A stretch of 64,000 bases of DNA from the NCBI RefSeq assembly GCF_000763945.1, contig NZ_JQFJ01000004.1, forward strand, positions 1 to 64,000. Reading direction: 5' to 3'. Every line of letters begins with the position of its first letter. Position 1 is the first letter of the stretch. Shown in pieces: positions 48,853 through 58,164 of this stretch. The position numbers were made by a program, and so were the translations under genes. The DNA is from Sphingopyxis sp. MWB1 (GTDB taxonomy: Bacteria > Pseudomonadota > Alphaproteobacteria > Sphingomonadales > Sphingomonadaceae). Below the pieces are notes generated by a model. That model was not told where the DNA came from, made no database searches, and saw nothing but the letters and a program-made list of their open reading frames with translations.

Positions 48853-49083
48853 TTAGGGGCTGGTCGGATTGTCGTCGTCGTTGTCCGAAGCAATCACGAT
48901 ACCGCCGATGATGGCAGCAAGCGCGAGAACTGCAACGATCCAACCCGAACCACCGGCCAGTTCGCTCTGACCGTCAACGGTCGAAACCGAAGGCGTAGCA
49001 TCGGCTGCCGATGCTGCAACCGGAGCTGCAATCATCGAGGTTGCCGCGAGAGTGATCGCGGCCTTCTTCAGCAGGTTCATCAT
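48853..49083 (-). CDS. Small exported, membrane-anchored protein
   Basis: A 76-residue hypothetical protein with a signal peptide (MMNLLKKAAITLAATSMIAA, cleavage near ASAAD), a short Ser/Thr-rich segment, one C-terminal hydrophobic helix (GWIVAVLALAAIIGGIVIA) and an acidic tail (SDNDDDNPTSP). No family is assigned. The ATG at 49083 is directly followed by a second ATG; GGAG lies just upstream. It has its own terminator and stands alone between the amidase and NUDIX genes. The layout recalls abundant small envelope proteins of sphingomonads, which is only an impression. Confidence 0.72.
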   Translation of the reverse strand: MMNLLKKAAITLAATSMIAAPVAASAADATPSVSTVDGQSELAGGSGWIVAVLALAAIIGGIVIASDNDDDNPTSP

Positions 49084-49255
49084 ATTCTCCGTCCACTGGA
49101 TAGCTATCTTCGAATCACACCAGAAATTTTCCCCGGTCTGCTTCTGCATCGCCTGTTTAGGCATCGCCACACCCAAATGCAACGATGATTTGCCCTAGAC
49201 CAGCAATTCTTATCAAAAGGCTAAGTATCGTTAAAGTTGCAACGAACCGGGTTTT

Positions 49256-50056
49256 TTATCGGCGCCGAACGCTCTCCAATGGCTCGCTCGTCACCGGATA
49301 GCCAAGATGATCGGGAATATGCAGCCGCTCTTGCCCGTCCTTAATTTCAACCCAAGGCGTGATGACTTCGATGGGATATTGCGCTGAATGCACGCAAAAC
49401 TGCTGAAAATCCGGCACATGGGCGAGACGTTCGAGATTGCGGCGCGTCGGAAAGATGACGGACACCTCGCCCTTGTCGGCCATGGTGAGCGCCGACTGGG
49501 CGCTTGCCCAGAAAATATCGCTATGTTCGGCCTCTTCGACGGTCAATTCATGTTGGTGCTGGGGAGCGCGAACCGCGTAGAAGCGGGTGTCGAAACTGCG
49601 CGCCTTTTTGAAATCGGGACACCAGCGCGCAAAGGGAATGAGCGAATCCAGCGCGAGCCGTGCGGAACAGCTTTCGAGAATCGTGGACAATAAGGTGCCA
49701 CCGAGAAGGGCCTTGCGAACCTCGGTGCGCGCCGCGTCTCCGAGATGGGGCCAGCCTATCGGCAGGCCGGTTTCTTCCATTGTCTCTCGCAAGGCGGCGA
49801 CGCGCGCCGCACCGTCAGGGTCGCCTTCGGCAAAGCCATGGCGCGAGGCGACCAGATAGTCATCGGGATCGACGCGGCCGCCCGGAAAGACCACGGCGCC
49901 CGGAGCAAAGGACATGGTCTGGGCGCGCTTTACCATCAATATTTCGTCAGGCCCGCCATCCGCCGCGGGGCGCATGATCACAAGGGTCGCGGCCGGCACG
50001 GCGCCTTCGGGAAGCTCGGAAGAAGGGGATGAGGAAGAAGACACCGAATTGTTCAT
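49256..50056 (-). CDS. NUDIX hydrolase, NUDT19-like
   Basis: Hydrolase of 266 residues of the NUDIX superfamily. The Nudix box is split: GGRVDPDD lies upstream and the core AALRETMEETGL follows after an insertion of about 17 residues, the pattern of the NUDT19/RP2-like group, some of which act on CoA derivatives. The start has a Ser-rich tract (NNSVSSSSSPSSE). The substrate is unknown. The start is the ATG at 50056, divergent from the DUF4126 gene with a 103-base gap. Confidence 0.88.
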   Translation of the reverse strand: MNNSVSSSSSPSSELPEGAVPAATLVIMRPAADGGPDEILMVKRAQTMSFAPGAVVFPGGRVDPDDYLVASRHGFAEGDPDGAARVAALRETMEETGLPIGWPHLGDAARTEVRKALLGGTLLSTILESCSARLALDSLIPFARWCPDFKKARSFDTRFYAVRAPQHQHELTVEEAEHSDIFWASAQSALTMADKGEVSVIFPTRRNLERLAHVPDFQQFCVHSAQYPIEVITPWVEIKDGQERLHIPDHLGYPVTSEPLESVRRR

Positions 50057-50159
50057 TTGAATATTGGAATAGCATAAGAAAAGCCGTTGTCATCCCGACC
50101 TTGCAGTTTCGCCCCGCAAGTTCCAAAGTGACACCGCTGCACAGAGCGGGAGCGAGCCC

Positions 50160-50780
50160 ATGGGAATCGCGGAGATTTTGGGAGTTGCGGGCAGTTTGAG
50201 CCTTTTGGCTGGCTGGCGATTATATTTGACTATATTTGCAACCGGCGTCGCGATGCACTTCGGCTGGCTGCCGCTGCCCGATCATTTGCAATCGCTGCAA
50301 ATATTGGCAAACCCCTGGATTATTGCCGTGGCTGCCGCGGGCACGACCGCCGAGTTTCTGGCCGACAAGATCGCATGGGTCGATACGGCATGGGATTCGA
50401 TCCATAGCCTGATCCGCCCTCTTGGCGGGGCGCTTCTGGCGCTGGCGCTGGTCGATGCGTCCGATCCCGTCTGGCAGGTTGTTGTGTTTCTGCTGGGCGG
50501 TGGCGGCGCCCTGCTGAGCCATGGAGCCAAGGCGATGACGCGCACGGCGGTCAATATGAGCCCCGAGCCCTATAGCAATGCCGCTGTTTCAACAGGCGAA
50601 GATGTGGCGACCGGTGGTTTGCTGGCTTTGGCCATCGCCTTTCCGCCGCTGGCCATTCTGATTGCCATTTTTCTGATGGCGGCGGCGGTTGCGGTGCTGT
50701 GGACGTTGCAAAAGGTGCTGCGCAACGTGAAGGCGAGCCTGAAAGGCCTGGTCCCTGCGCGGACCGATTCCCCCGTGTAA
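50160..50780 (+). CDS. DUF4126 family membrane protein
   Basis: Integral membrane protein of unknown function, 206 residues, with several hydrophobic helices. Family features are GSLSLLAGWRLYLTIFATG at the N-terminus and AEFLADKIAWVDTAWDSIHS in the first loop. The small-residue-rich segment LLGGGGALLSHGAKAMTR and the later NMSPEPYSN motif are also typical. The start is the ATG at 50160 after GGGAGCGAG. It is divergent from the NUDIX gene. The autotransporter gene starts 72 bases after its stop, but with its own AT-rich upstream stretch. Confidence 0.84.
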   Translation: MGIAEILGVAGSLSLLAGWRLYLTIFATGVAMHFGWLPLPDHLQSLQILANPWIIAVAAAGTTAEFLADKIAWVDTAWDSIHSLIRPLGGALLALALVDASDPVWQVVVFLLGGGGALLSHGAKAMTRTAVNMSPEPYSNAAVSTGEDVATGGLLALAIAFPPLAILIAIFLMAAAVAVLWTLQKVLRNVKASLKGLVPARTDSPV

Positions 50781-50852
50781 AATTAGTATTTTAGCAATAG
50801 ATGACCCTTAAGTTTCCGTGGGGACCGAAATTGCCGCCAGGGAGCGAGGCTT

Positions 50853-53800
50853 ATGCCGCTTATATCCGTTGCGCCTATTCTTTCCTCTGAACCCGTTATC
50901 AAAAGTTACGCCGCACGCGGTTCAAAGCGATTGCTTCTCGCCGGCGTTGCGGGCCTTGCCGTTGGATATGCAATTCCTGCTCAGGCCGCCTGCGACTTTA
51001 CCCCGACAATTGGCGACGACAGCTATGTTTGCGATAGCGGAACCTCCGTTGGCGGGCTGGAAGATTTGCAGGGTAGCAACAGCCTGACCTTTCCGGCGAA
51101 TGGCACCGGCATTCTGGATGGCAATGTGCGCTTTGGCGGCGGGAATGACCGGATCATCATGCGGTCGGGCCGGGTACAGGGAAATATCGATCAGGGTCAT
51201 GGCGCCAATATTCTGGAGCTAAGCGGCGGGACGATTACCGGCAATATCAGCCAGGGAAATGGCGCGGATCGCTTCGAAATATCGGGCGGAACGGTCAGCG
51301 GCGGCATATGGCAAGGCCATGGCACCAATGCTTTCATGATGACCGGCGGCTCCGTCAGCGGCGATATTGGCCAGGGCGATGGCGACGACCGATTTGAAAT
51401 CACCGACGGCACCATTGGCGGCAATGTTCAGCAAGGCGACGGGCTCGATCATTTCGAGATGAGCGGCGGCGTGATCCAGTCGCTCAATCAAGGCGGCGAC
51501 CTCGACACTTTTGTCATGACCGGCGGCCGGATTATCGACGCCTTTGACGATGGCGACCATGCCATCATGACCGGGGGCCGCATCGGCCGCGTCAATCTGA
51601 AGCTGGCGGACAATGTCTTCGACATGTCGGGCGGCACGATCGACCGCAATCTGGTCGCAGGCTTTGGCAATGACACCATCATCCTGTCCGCCGGCACCAT
51701 CGGCGGGAACATCAGCGTGTCGGGCGGCACCGACAGCGTGACCATCACCGGCGGATCGGTCGGCGGTGAGGTTCGCATGAGTGTGGGCGAGGATATTTTC
51801 GTCTGGGACAGCGGCGGCATCGTTCACGGCATGATCGACATGGGGGGCGATGATGACGTCGCGACCCTCACCAACCTGACCGCCGCCCATATGGGCAACA
51901 CGCCTGAAATCAGCGGCGGTACGGGCAATGACCGGATCGACCTGTCCAATATCACCGCCAACCGCGTCTCGCGCTTTACCGGGTGGGAGACGGTCAACGT
52001 CACCAACGACAGCGAGCTGACCTTTGATTCCTTCCTGACCCTCGGCGACGCCGGGACGGGGACGGGACAGATGATGGTGGACGCCACCAGCAGCCTGTTT
52101 GGCGGCGGCCAGAATGGCGGCATCATGCCCTTTACCGCCGGACAGCGCGCGCGGCTGGTCAATGCCGGCCGCATCGACCTGACCAATGGCGGGGGTAATG
52201 CCGGCGACAGTTTCACCATATTCGGCGATTATGTCGGTCAGGGCGGAATGCTGTTGCTCAACACCGTGTTGGGTGACGACAGCTCGGCGTCGGACAAGCT
52301 GGTCATCGACGGCGGCAGCGCGTCGGGAACGACGGGCGTCAGCATTCTGAACGCGGGCGGAAGGGGCGCGGCGACCATCGCCGACGGCATCATGATCGTC
52401 CAGGCGCTTAACGGCGCGACGACGAGCAGCGGCGCCTTTGCGCTCAACCACCGTGTTGCGGTGGGCGCGTTCGAATATCTGCTGTTCCGCGGCGGCCTGT
52501 CAAACGGCAGCGAGAATAGCTGGTATCTGCGCTCCACCATCGTCAATCCGCCCGCGCCGCCGGCACCGCCGCCCAATCAGCCGCCGCCGCCACCCCCTCC
52601 CCCGCCGCCGCAGCCCGCGCCGGCGCCGTCGCCCATTCAGCCCCCTCCGCCGCCGCCCCCGCCACCGGTAGCGCCGGAACCCCCGGCTCCGCCTCCACCG
52701 CCCGCGCCGCCACCACCGCCGCCGCCGCCCGAACCGACGCCGGAAAATCCCGACCCCGTCGATCCGGAACCGCCGGTGGTCATCACCGATCCGCCGCCTC
52801 CACCGGCACCCCCGCCGCCGCCCGCGCCGGAGCCTTCGCCGCCGCCGCCGCCGCCCGAGCCGCCGACGCAGCCGGCACCGGTTCCCGCGCCGCCGCCGGA
52901 ACCCGAGCCCGGTCCCGATCCGGAGCCCGCGCCGCCGCCGCCCCCGCCGCCCACGTCCAAGGCGACGGTCGACACCGCCGAAGTGGTGCCGCTCTATCGC
53001 CCCGAAGTGGCCGCCTTTGTCGTGTCGGCCCCCGTTCTGCGGCATTTGTCGGACCTTTCGATCCGCAGTTTCCACACGCGCCGCGGCGGTCAGCCGCTGC
53101 TGCGCGGTGGCAGTGTCCTGCCCGCCACCTGGGGCCGCGTTTTTGCCGAGGACAGCGAACTGAAATGGAAAGGCGACGTCGCCCCATCCTTTGACGGCGA
53201 TGTCTCCGGATTTCAAATTGGTCAGGATCTGGCCAATCTGGGTCCCGAGGACGGCGCCAATATCCGCCTGGGCGTATTTTACAGCCAGGTGGACGGCGAC
53301 GGCACCACACGCGGTCGCTCGCTCGGATGGAATGACCTGACCGTCGGTCAGATCGATGCTCATGCCAAAAATCTGGCTGGATATATCACCGTCGTCGGCG
53401 AACCCGGCTGGTATGTCGATGCCGTCGTCATGCATAGCTGGTTCGATGGGAAAACCGTTGCCGCCAGCGGCATGGGGCTCGATATCGATGGCAAGGGGCT
53501 GTCCGCCTCTTTCGAGACCGGCTATCCGCTCGCCCTCTCAAGCCGCTGGACGCTCGAGCCGCAAGCGCAGGTCGTCTGGCATCGTATCCGCCTCGACGAT
53601 GGTGAAGATGCTTTCTCGACCGTCGATTATGGGACGGCGAAGTCGCTGACCGGCCGGTTGGGATTGCGCCTGCAGGGCGATTCGGGCGGCGAAGGATCGC
53701 GTCTGCGCCCCTATCTCCACGCCAATCTGATCCACAATCTGTCGGGTAGCCAGACCACCTGGTTCGACACCGATCCCATTCGCACCGAATTCGACGGCAC

Positions 53801-53939
53801 CCAGGCCGAAGTCGGCGTCGGTTTCCTTGCGACATTTGGCGCCGTCGCGCTGCATGCCAAGGGCGATTATGGTTTTGAGGTCAAGGGGCCGCGCAATCGC
53901 CGCATGGGCGGCACGGTGGGTCTGACGATCCGCTGGTAA
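50853..53939 (+). CDS. Type V autotransporter with repeat passenger and Pro-rich linker
   Basis: Outer-membrane autotransporter of 1028 residues. A long signal sequence ends near AQAACDF (residue 45). The passenger (about 46-565) consists mainly of imperfect 18-20 residue repeats of the type GGTITGNISQGNGADRFEIS, predicted to build a beta-helix or beta-roll. Residues about 567-700 form an almost pure Pro/Ala/Glu linker. The C-terminal translocator barrel (about 740-1028) starts after TWGRVFAEDSELKW and ends VGLTIRW, with the aromatic last residue of barrel proteins. The function of the passenger is unknown; adhesion is a common role. The ATG at 50853 is preceded by GGGAGCGAGG. Confidence 0.88.
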   Translation: MPLISVAPILSSEPVIKSYAARGSKRLLLAGVAGLAVGYAIPAQAACDFTPTIGDDSYVCDSGTSVGGLEDLQGSNSLTFPANGTGILDGNVRFGGGNDRIIMRSGRVQGNIDQGHGANILELSGGTITGNISQGNGADRFEISGGTVSGGIWQGHGTNAFMMTGGSVSGDIGQGDGDDRFEITDGTIGGNVQQGDGLDHFEMSGGVIQSLNQGGDLDTFVMTGGRIIDAFDDGDHAIMTGGRIGRVNLKLADNVFDMSGGTIDRNLVAGFGNDTIILSAGTIGGNISVSGGTDSVTITGGSVGGEVRMSVGEDIFVWDSGGIVHGMIDMGGDDDVATLTNLTAAHMGNTPEISGGTGNDRIDLSNITANRVSRFTGWETVNVTNDSELTFDSFLTLGDAGTGTGQMMVDATSSLFGGGQNGGIMPFTAGQRARLVNAGRIDLTNGGGNAGDSFTIFGDYVGQGGMLLLNTVLGDDSSASDKLVIDGGSASGTTGVSILNAGGRGAATIADGIMIVQALNGATTSSGAFALNHRVAVGAFEYLLFRGGLSNGSENSWYLRSTIVNPPAPPAPPPNQPPPPPPPPPPQPAPAPSPIQPPPPPPPPPVAPEPPAPPPPPAPPPPPPPPEPTPENPDPVDPEPPVVITDPPPPPAPPPPPAPEPSPPPPPPEPPTQPAPVPAPPPEPEPGPDPEPAPPPPPPPTSKATVDTAEVVPLYRPEVAAFVVSAPVLRHLSDLSIRSFHTRRGGQPLLRGGSVLPATWGRVFAEDSELKWKGDVAPSFDGDVSGFQIGQDLANLGPEDGANIRLGVFYSQVDGDGTTRGRSLGWNDLTVGQIDAHAKNLAGYITVVGEPGWYVDAVVMHSWFDGKTVAASGMGLDIDGKGLSASFETGYPLALSSRWTLEPQAQVVWHRIRLDDGEDAFSTVDYGTAKSLTGRLGLRLQGDSGGEGSRLRPYLHANLIHNLSGSQTTWFDTDPIRTEFDGTQAEVGVGFLATFGAVALHAKGDYGFEVKGPRNRRMGGTVGLTIRW
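51190..51860 (+). repeat. Passenger-domain coding repeats
   Basis: About ten degenerate repeats of 54-60 bases encode SGGT(I/V)xGxIxQGxGxDxFxM-type units. The DNA copies are diverged, so this is an old protein-level repeat rather than a recent expansion. Confidence 0.75.
52551..52951 (+). repeat. Proline-rich linker coding repeat
   Basis: A 400-base stretch of mostly CCG, CCC, CCT and CCA codons with interspersed GCG and GAA. It encodes the rigid linker between passenger and barrel. Mixed codons limit slippage but leave the region length-variable. Confidence 0.8.
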
Positions 53940-53962
53940 GCGACCAAGGGCCTGATATCCGG

Positions 53963-53992
53963 TGGCCGCGCCCCTTTGCGGGGGTGCGGCCA
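53963..53992. terminator. Hairpin between convergent autotransporter and flavoprotein genes
   Basis: TGGCCGCGCCCC, TTTGC, GGGGGTGCGGCCA forms a strong GC stem with one bulge, 24 bases beyond the autotransporter stop and 8 bases before the flavoprotein stop. No T run is present, so intrinsic termination is uncertain. Confidence 0.55.
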
Positions 53993-53999
53993 TCGGCAT

Positions 54000-55226
54000 T
54001 CAGGCAGCCGGAAGCAGCGCCTTGAGCGGCGTGGCGACGTCGGCCAATTGTTCGCGCGGCGCCATCAACCCGGCGGTGACCGCCATCCGCCCCTGTACAT
54101 AATCCCTGGTTGCATTGACGCAGTCGAGCGCGATCACCCGGCCCGCCTTCAGATAAAGGATCGAAAAGCTGCGCGTTGCCGGATCGCCGCGCAGCACCGT
54201 TGCATCATGGCCGCCCGAAAGCCCGGCGGTCTGCAATTTCAGATCATATTGGTTCGACCAGAACCAGGGGATGGCATGATAGGGCGCCTCTGCCCCGCAA
54301 ATCCCCTTGGCCACCACATTCGCCTGATCATTGGCATTTTGCACCGATTCCAGCCGGATATGGGCGCCATCGGCAAAATCATTCACATGTTCGGCGCAGT
54401 CGCCAATGGCGTAAATGTCGGGAAGGCTGGTCTTGCAAAGCGGGTCGACGCGCACGCCATTTCCGCCCTCGGCCCCCGCCGCGAGCAAAGGTTCGACCGC
54501 CGGGACAATGCCGATGCCAACGATCACCAGATCGGCGGGAATCACCTCTCCATCCGACAGGCGGATGCCGGTAACATGACCATCGCCCTCTAGGGCGGAA
54601 ATGCCAACGCCCAGGCGAATATCGACGCCGTGTGCGCGATGCTCCTGTTCGAAAAAGCGCGACAGCTCCTCCCCCGCGACACGCGCGAGCACGCGCGGCT
54701 GGGCTTCCAGCAGCACGACTTTCTTGCCCGCCTTGGTCAAAACCGCGGCGGCTTCCAGCCCGATATAGCCGCCGCCGATCACGACGATCTGGCGCGCGGT
54801 GTCCGACGCGGCTTTCATCGCATCGGCATCGGCGCGGGTGCGTACCCCCTGCACCCCCGGCAGGTCGGCGCCCGGCACCGGCAACATCCGCGGCGTGCCG
54901 CCGGTGGCCCACACCAGCTTGCCATAACCGATCACCGTGCCATCGGCGGTGGTGACCTGATGCGCCGCCGGGTCAACGCCGACCACGCGCCGGCCCAGCA
55001 ACATGGTGACGCTGCGTTCTTCCCAATATTTGGCGGGGCGAATCTGGATCCGTTCGAAGCTTTTTTCGCCCGCGAAATATTCCTTCGACAAGGGCGGGCG
55101 CTCATAAGGCAGTTCCGGCTCTTCGCCGATGATCGCGATGCTGCCTTCGAATTTCTGGGTGCGAAGCATCACCGCGACCTGCGCGCCCCCATGGCCGCCG
55201 CCCACGATCACCACGTCAAACTGCAT
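54000..55226 (-). CDS. FAD-dependent ferredoxin-reductase-type oxidoreductase
   Basis: Flavoprotein of 408 residues in the BphA4/rubredoxin-reductase/ferredoxin-reductase group. An N-terminal FAD-binding [17 protein letters not shown], a second GxGxxG in [17 protein letters not shown] for NAD(P)H, the FAD-binding [11 protein letters not shown] and a C-terminal reductase domain are all visible. It would pass electrons from NAD(P)H to a ferredoxin or rubredoxin; the partner is not in the window. I chose ATG 55226 because GGGAGA lies at proper spacing; ATG 55235 and longer forms are possible. It is downstream of the hexosaminidase gene on the same strand, but a functional link is doubtful. Confidence 0.9.
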   Translation of the reverse strand: MQFDVVIVGGGHGGAQVAVMLRTQKFEGSIAIIGEEPELPYERPPLSKEYFAGEKSFERIQIRPAKYWEERSVTMLLGRRVVGVDPAAHQVTTADGTVIGYGKLVWATGGTPRMLPVPGADLPGVQGVRTRADADAMKAASDTARQIVVIGGGYIGLEAAAVLTKAGKKVVLLEAQPRVLARVAGEELSRFFEQEHRAHGVDIRLGVGISALEGDGHVTGIRLSDGEVIPADLVIVGIGIVPAVEPLLAAGAEGGNGVRVDPLCKTSLPDIYAIGDCAEHVNDFADGAHIRLESVQNANDQANVVAKGICGAEAPYHAIPWFWSNQYDLKLQTAGLSGGHDATVLRGDPATRSFSILYLKAGRVIALDCVNATRDYVQGRMAVTAGLMAPREQLADVATPLKALLPAA

Positions 55227-55355
55227 CGCCGTCATTCTCCCGATCAGACACGCTTGCCCTTTGGCAGCGTCCCTTGCACGGGGAAGACGGCGGTGCAAGC
55301 AAGGCCGCGCGGGGGTTGCCCCCTGCGCGACCTCGCCCGGTTCATTGCTGATCGA

Positions 55356-57929
55356 TCAGGGTTTGACCTGTACCGTGCGGCTTGTCCGGCGACCGTCGGC
55401 GGAACGGCTGCGCAGTTCCACCACACCGTTGACCGCCACCGGCCCCGCATAGGGGGTCCAGTCTCCGCCCGAGGCGCGATATTCGATGGCGGTGCCCGGA
55501 AACACGCTGTTCGCCTCCAGCATGCCGCCCTTTATGCGAGCGCCGGGAGGCGCGACGCGATAGGCGATGTCGAGCCGGTCGAGCATCGGGAATTGCGCGG
55601 CGACGCGGCCCGCGAAATCCTGCCACCCTGCCTTGAGCGCAGCGTGATCAACCCGCTTGTCCTGCCATTCATAGCTTTGGCCCGCCCGATAAGCGGGCGC
55701 CCAGTCGGCCGGCGCCCAGGCCCGTTCGGCGAGCGCGAGAAGGCGCGGGAACAGCATGTAATCGGCGCGAGCGGGAATGCGGATCGTCTCGCTCCACAAC
55801 TGGCCCTGCAGCCCCGCGATCCGCTGCCCGGCGCCGCGCACCGGGTCATCGGCAATGGGGCGCGCCCGTGCCATGATGTCGCGCATCGTCGCGGCATTGG
55901 CGGGCAGATTGTCGGGCATGAAACCAAAGACGCCATATTCATCGACGACACGCGCCGCCCAGTCATAGCCGCCATCGGCCGGATGCGTGGTGTGGGGCAT
56001 GTCGAAATAGGTGACATCGGGGATCGAAAGCACCGTTTCCCAGCCGCGCGCCAGCTGCTCATGGGTTTCGCGAACCGCATTCTGGTGGAGCACGCCCCAG
56101 ATATTGGTCTGGGCATTGGCGGGCATGGCGGCGGCCCGGGTATGGCCCATGCCGTCGCTCCACCCGGCGGTGCGAATGCCCTTGGCTTCGAGCTGTTTTG
56201 CCACCTTCTCGATGAAGCGCGGCCCCAGTTCGCTCGCCTTGCCGCCATTTTCGGCGATCATCGCCTGGCAGGCCGGGGAATTGACCCAGGCGCCCGCGGT
56301 TTCGTCGGCGCCCAGGTGAAAGACCTTGAGCGGCGCGCCCGCCTGCTGGTGCATCTCGGCCAGCGCATCGACCACCGTATCGATGAAGCGATAGGTGCTG
56401 GGCAGGCAGACATTGACCGTATTGTCGTCATAATGCTGGATGCTGCGATAGCGGGTGGTGTCGGCAGGGTCGATCAGCCGATATTCGGCGGCACCCGCCT
56501 TGTCGCCCGCCGCGAGCAGGCGCTTGGCGCGCGCCTCCATCGAACGCACGGCGGCGCGCGAATGGCCCGGCGTGTCGATCGAGGGGATGACCTCTATCTG
56601 CCGCGCGGCAGCGGCGCGGACGATATCGACATAATCGGCGACGCTGAAATAGCCATCCGCCCCGCCCTCGCCATTGGGCCCGGCGCCTAGCTGCGGGAGG
56701 AGGCAGCGCGTCTCGCTCGGGTCGTGGCAGCGTTTGGCGCCGACTTCGGTCAGTTCGGGCAGCGCGGGCACTTCGAGCCGCCAGCCCTCGTCATCGGCAA
56801 GATGAAGGTGGAGGCGGTTGAGCTTGAAAGCGGCCATGCCGTCCAGCAGCTTCAGCATCTGGTCGCGGCTGTGGAAATTGCGCGCGACATCGACATGGAG
56901 ACCGCGAAAAACATATTCAGGACGGTCAGCAACACGCAGCGGACGCATCTGTCCCTTTTCAAACGCCGCCTGCTGCGCGAGCGAGCGCAGCGCATAATGG
57001 GCGCCCGCAAGATCGCCCGCGCGGATGGCGATGCCGCCCCTGGCCACCTGTAAAGCATAGGATTCGGAGGTAAATCCCGCCGCTCCCACTTCGATGGTGA
57101 GTGGCAGCTTGCCGCCCTCCGCCACGCCCGCACCGGCCAGCGCGGTGAGCGCGGGGGTGAGCTGGTCGCGCGTCACGCCATCGAGCTTCAGCGCCACCCC
57201 GCGGGTGAGATCGACGCGCGCGCCCGGCAGATGCTGGGCCTCCCTCGGTTTCGGAAGGATGGCGAAGCCCTTGGCGGCGGGGGCGGCGCGTTCGGCCTGC
57301 TGTTCGAAGGCGCGCTCTGCCGTCAGCCAGCGGGTTTCATCGACAGGCGCCTGTCTCGCAAGCTGCGCTTCATCCGTCATCGGCGCAAGGAACGGCAGGG
57401 TGTCGAGACCCGTATCGGGATCGACCTTGACCCGCGTCGAGGCAATCACGCGCGGTTCCACCCCCTCGGCAACCAGATAGGCGTTGGGCATGGCGCGGAA
57501 CCGGCTGAATTGATTGCCGACGCCCCAGAGGCGGATTTCGTGGCGCGCACCGGGGCGGAGCTTCGCGCCGGGCTTCAGCGTCAGGCGCTGAACATCGCCA
57601 TTGATCTGGCGATGCTCGAAAATGTCGCTTTCGACGAGCGGCAGCTGATTGACGTAGCTGAAATAGAGCGAGAGCCCCTCGCGCGGCAGGTCGGCCGGAA
57701 GATCGGCTGGCAAGGTCAAGCTGATGGTCGAGAGGAAGCAATTGGAAATGCTGGCGGGGCAATCGGGCCGGTTGCTGACCACTTTATACCGGTAATCCAG
57801 TTCACCGGCAAAACGGTCAAATGCCGATTGGCTTGCGGATTCCTTCGCCAGAACCGGAGAAGACCCGCTTGCTGCCAAGGCGAGAATCGCCGCGGCCGTC
57901 TTGATTTTACGCACTTCCCACTCTCCCAT
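55356..57929 (-). CDS. Exported GH20 beta-N-acetylhexosaminidase (chitobiase-like)
   Basis: Glycoside hydrolase of 857 residues that removes terminal GlcNAc from chito-oligosaccharides or related glycans. Domain order: signal peptide (about 1-29, ALAASGSSPVLAKE), N-terminal carbohydrate-binding CHB_HEX domain, GH20b domain, catalytic GH20 barrel (about 340-750) and a small C-terminal domain. The catalytic pair is D542-E543 in FHLGADETAGAW. The start is ATG 57929; GTG 57914 with GGAG at nine bases is a good alternative (MRKIKTAAAILAL). It is divergent from the GntR regulator and probably shares its control with the nag genes. Confidence 0.93.
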   Translation of the reverse strand: MGEWEVRKIKTAAAILALAASGSSPVLAKESASQSAFDRFAGELDYRYKVVSNRPDCPASISNCFLSTISLTLPADLPADLPREGLSLYFSYVNQLPLVESDIFEHRQINGDVQRLTLKPGAKLRPGARHEIRLWGVGNQFSRFRAMPNAYLVAEGVEPRVIASTRVKVDPDTGLDTLPFLAPMTDEAQLARQAPVDETRWLTAERAFEQQAERAAPAAKGFAILPKPREAQHLPGARVDLTRGVALKLDGVTRDQLTPALTALAGAGVAEGGKLPLTIEVGAAGFTSESYALQVARGGIAIRAGDLAGAHYALRSLAQQAAFEKGQMRPLRVADRPEYVFRGLHVDVARNFHSRDQMLKLLDGMAAFKLNRLHLHLADDEGWRLEVPALPELTEVGAKRCHDPSETRCLLPQLGAGPNGEGGADGYFSVADYVDIVRAAAARQIEVIPSIDTPGHSRAAVRSMEARAKRLLAAGDKAGAAEYRLIDPADTTRYRSIQHYDDNTVNVCLPSTYRFIDTVVDALAEMHQQAGAPLKVFHLGADETAGAWVNSPACQAMIAENGGKASELGPRFIEKVAKQLEAKGIRTAGWSDGMGHTRAAAMPANAQTNIWGVLHQNAVRETHEQLARGWETVLSIPDVTYFDMPHTTHPADGGYDWAARVVDEYGVFGFMPDNLPANAATMRDIMARARPIADDPVRGAGQRIAGLQGQLWSETIRIPARADYMLFPRLLALAERAWAPADWAPAYRAGQSYEWQDKRVDHAALKAGWQDFAGRVAAQFPMLDRLDIAYRVAPPGARIKGGMLEANSVFPGTAIEYRASGGDWTPYAGPVAVNGVVELRSRSADGRRTSRTVQVKP

Positions 57930-58164
57930 TCATTAATTTGTATCTAATTTGTCATGCAGTGGGCGGATGGTCAACAAAGTTATATACTATTGAATTATAA
58001 TCACTTAGGAAAAATGCCCTGCTTTGCATCCAGTGAAATGCAGCCATTGGTTGTATTGGTATCCTCCGGAATCCGGCAAAAATCCGCCGTCTGGCCACAG
58101 CAAACTATCCCTTGGACAATGATTGACGCCGCGATAGCAATGCAACAGAGCAATTGGCGGCGCG
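57930..58164. promoter_or_regulatory. Divergent hexosaminidase/GntR promoter region
   Basis: The segment 57940-58010 is AT-rich compared with its surroundings (for example TTATATACTATTGAATTATA) and is the likely promoter area. ATTGGT at 58046-58051 and ATTGGTAT at 58055-58062 are near-tandem half-sites; the second is the exact reverse complement of ATACCAAT in the nagB-II promoter. Confidence 0.5.

Noticed and set aside
54630..56690. Plus-strand open frame of nearly 690 codons opposite the flavoprotein and hexosaminidase genes
   Set aside because: It spans two well-supported minus-strand genes and their gap, has no ribosome site and no family features.
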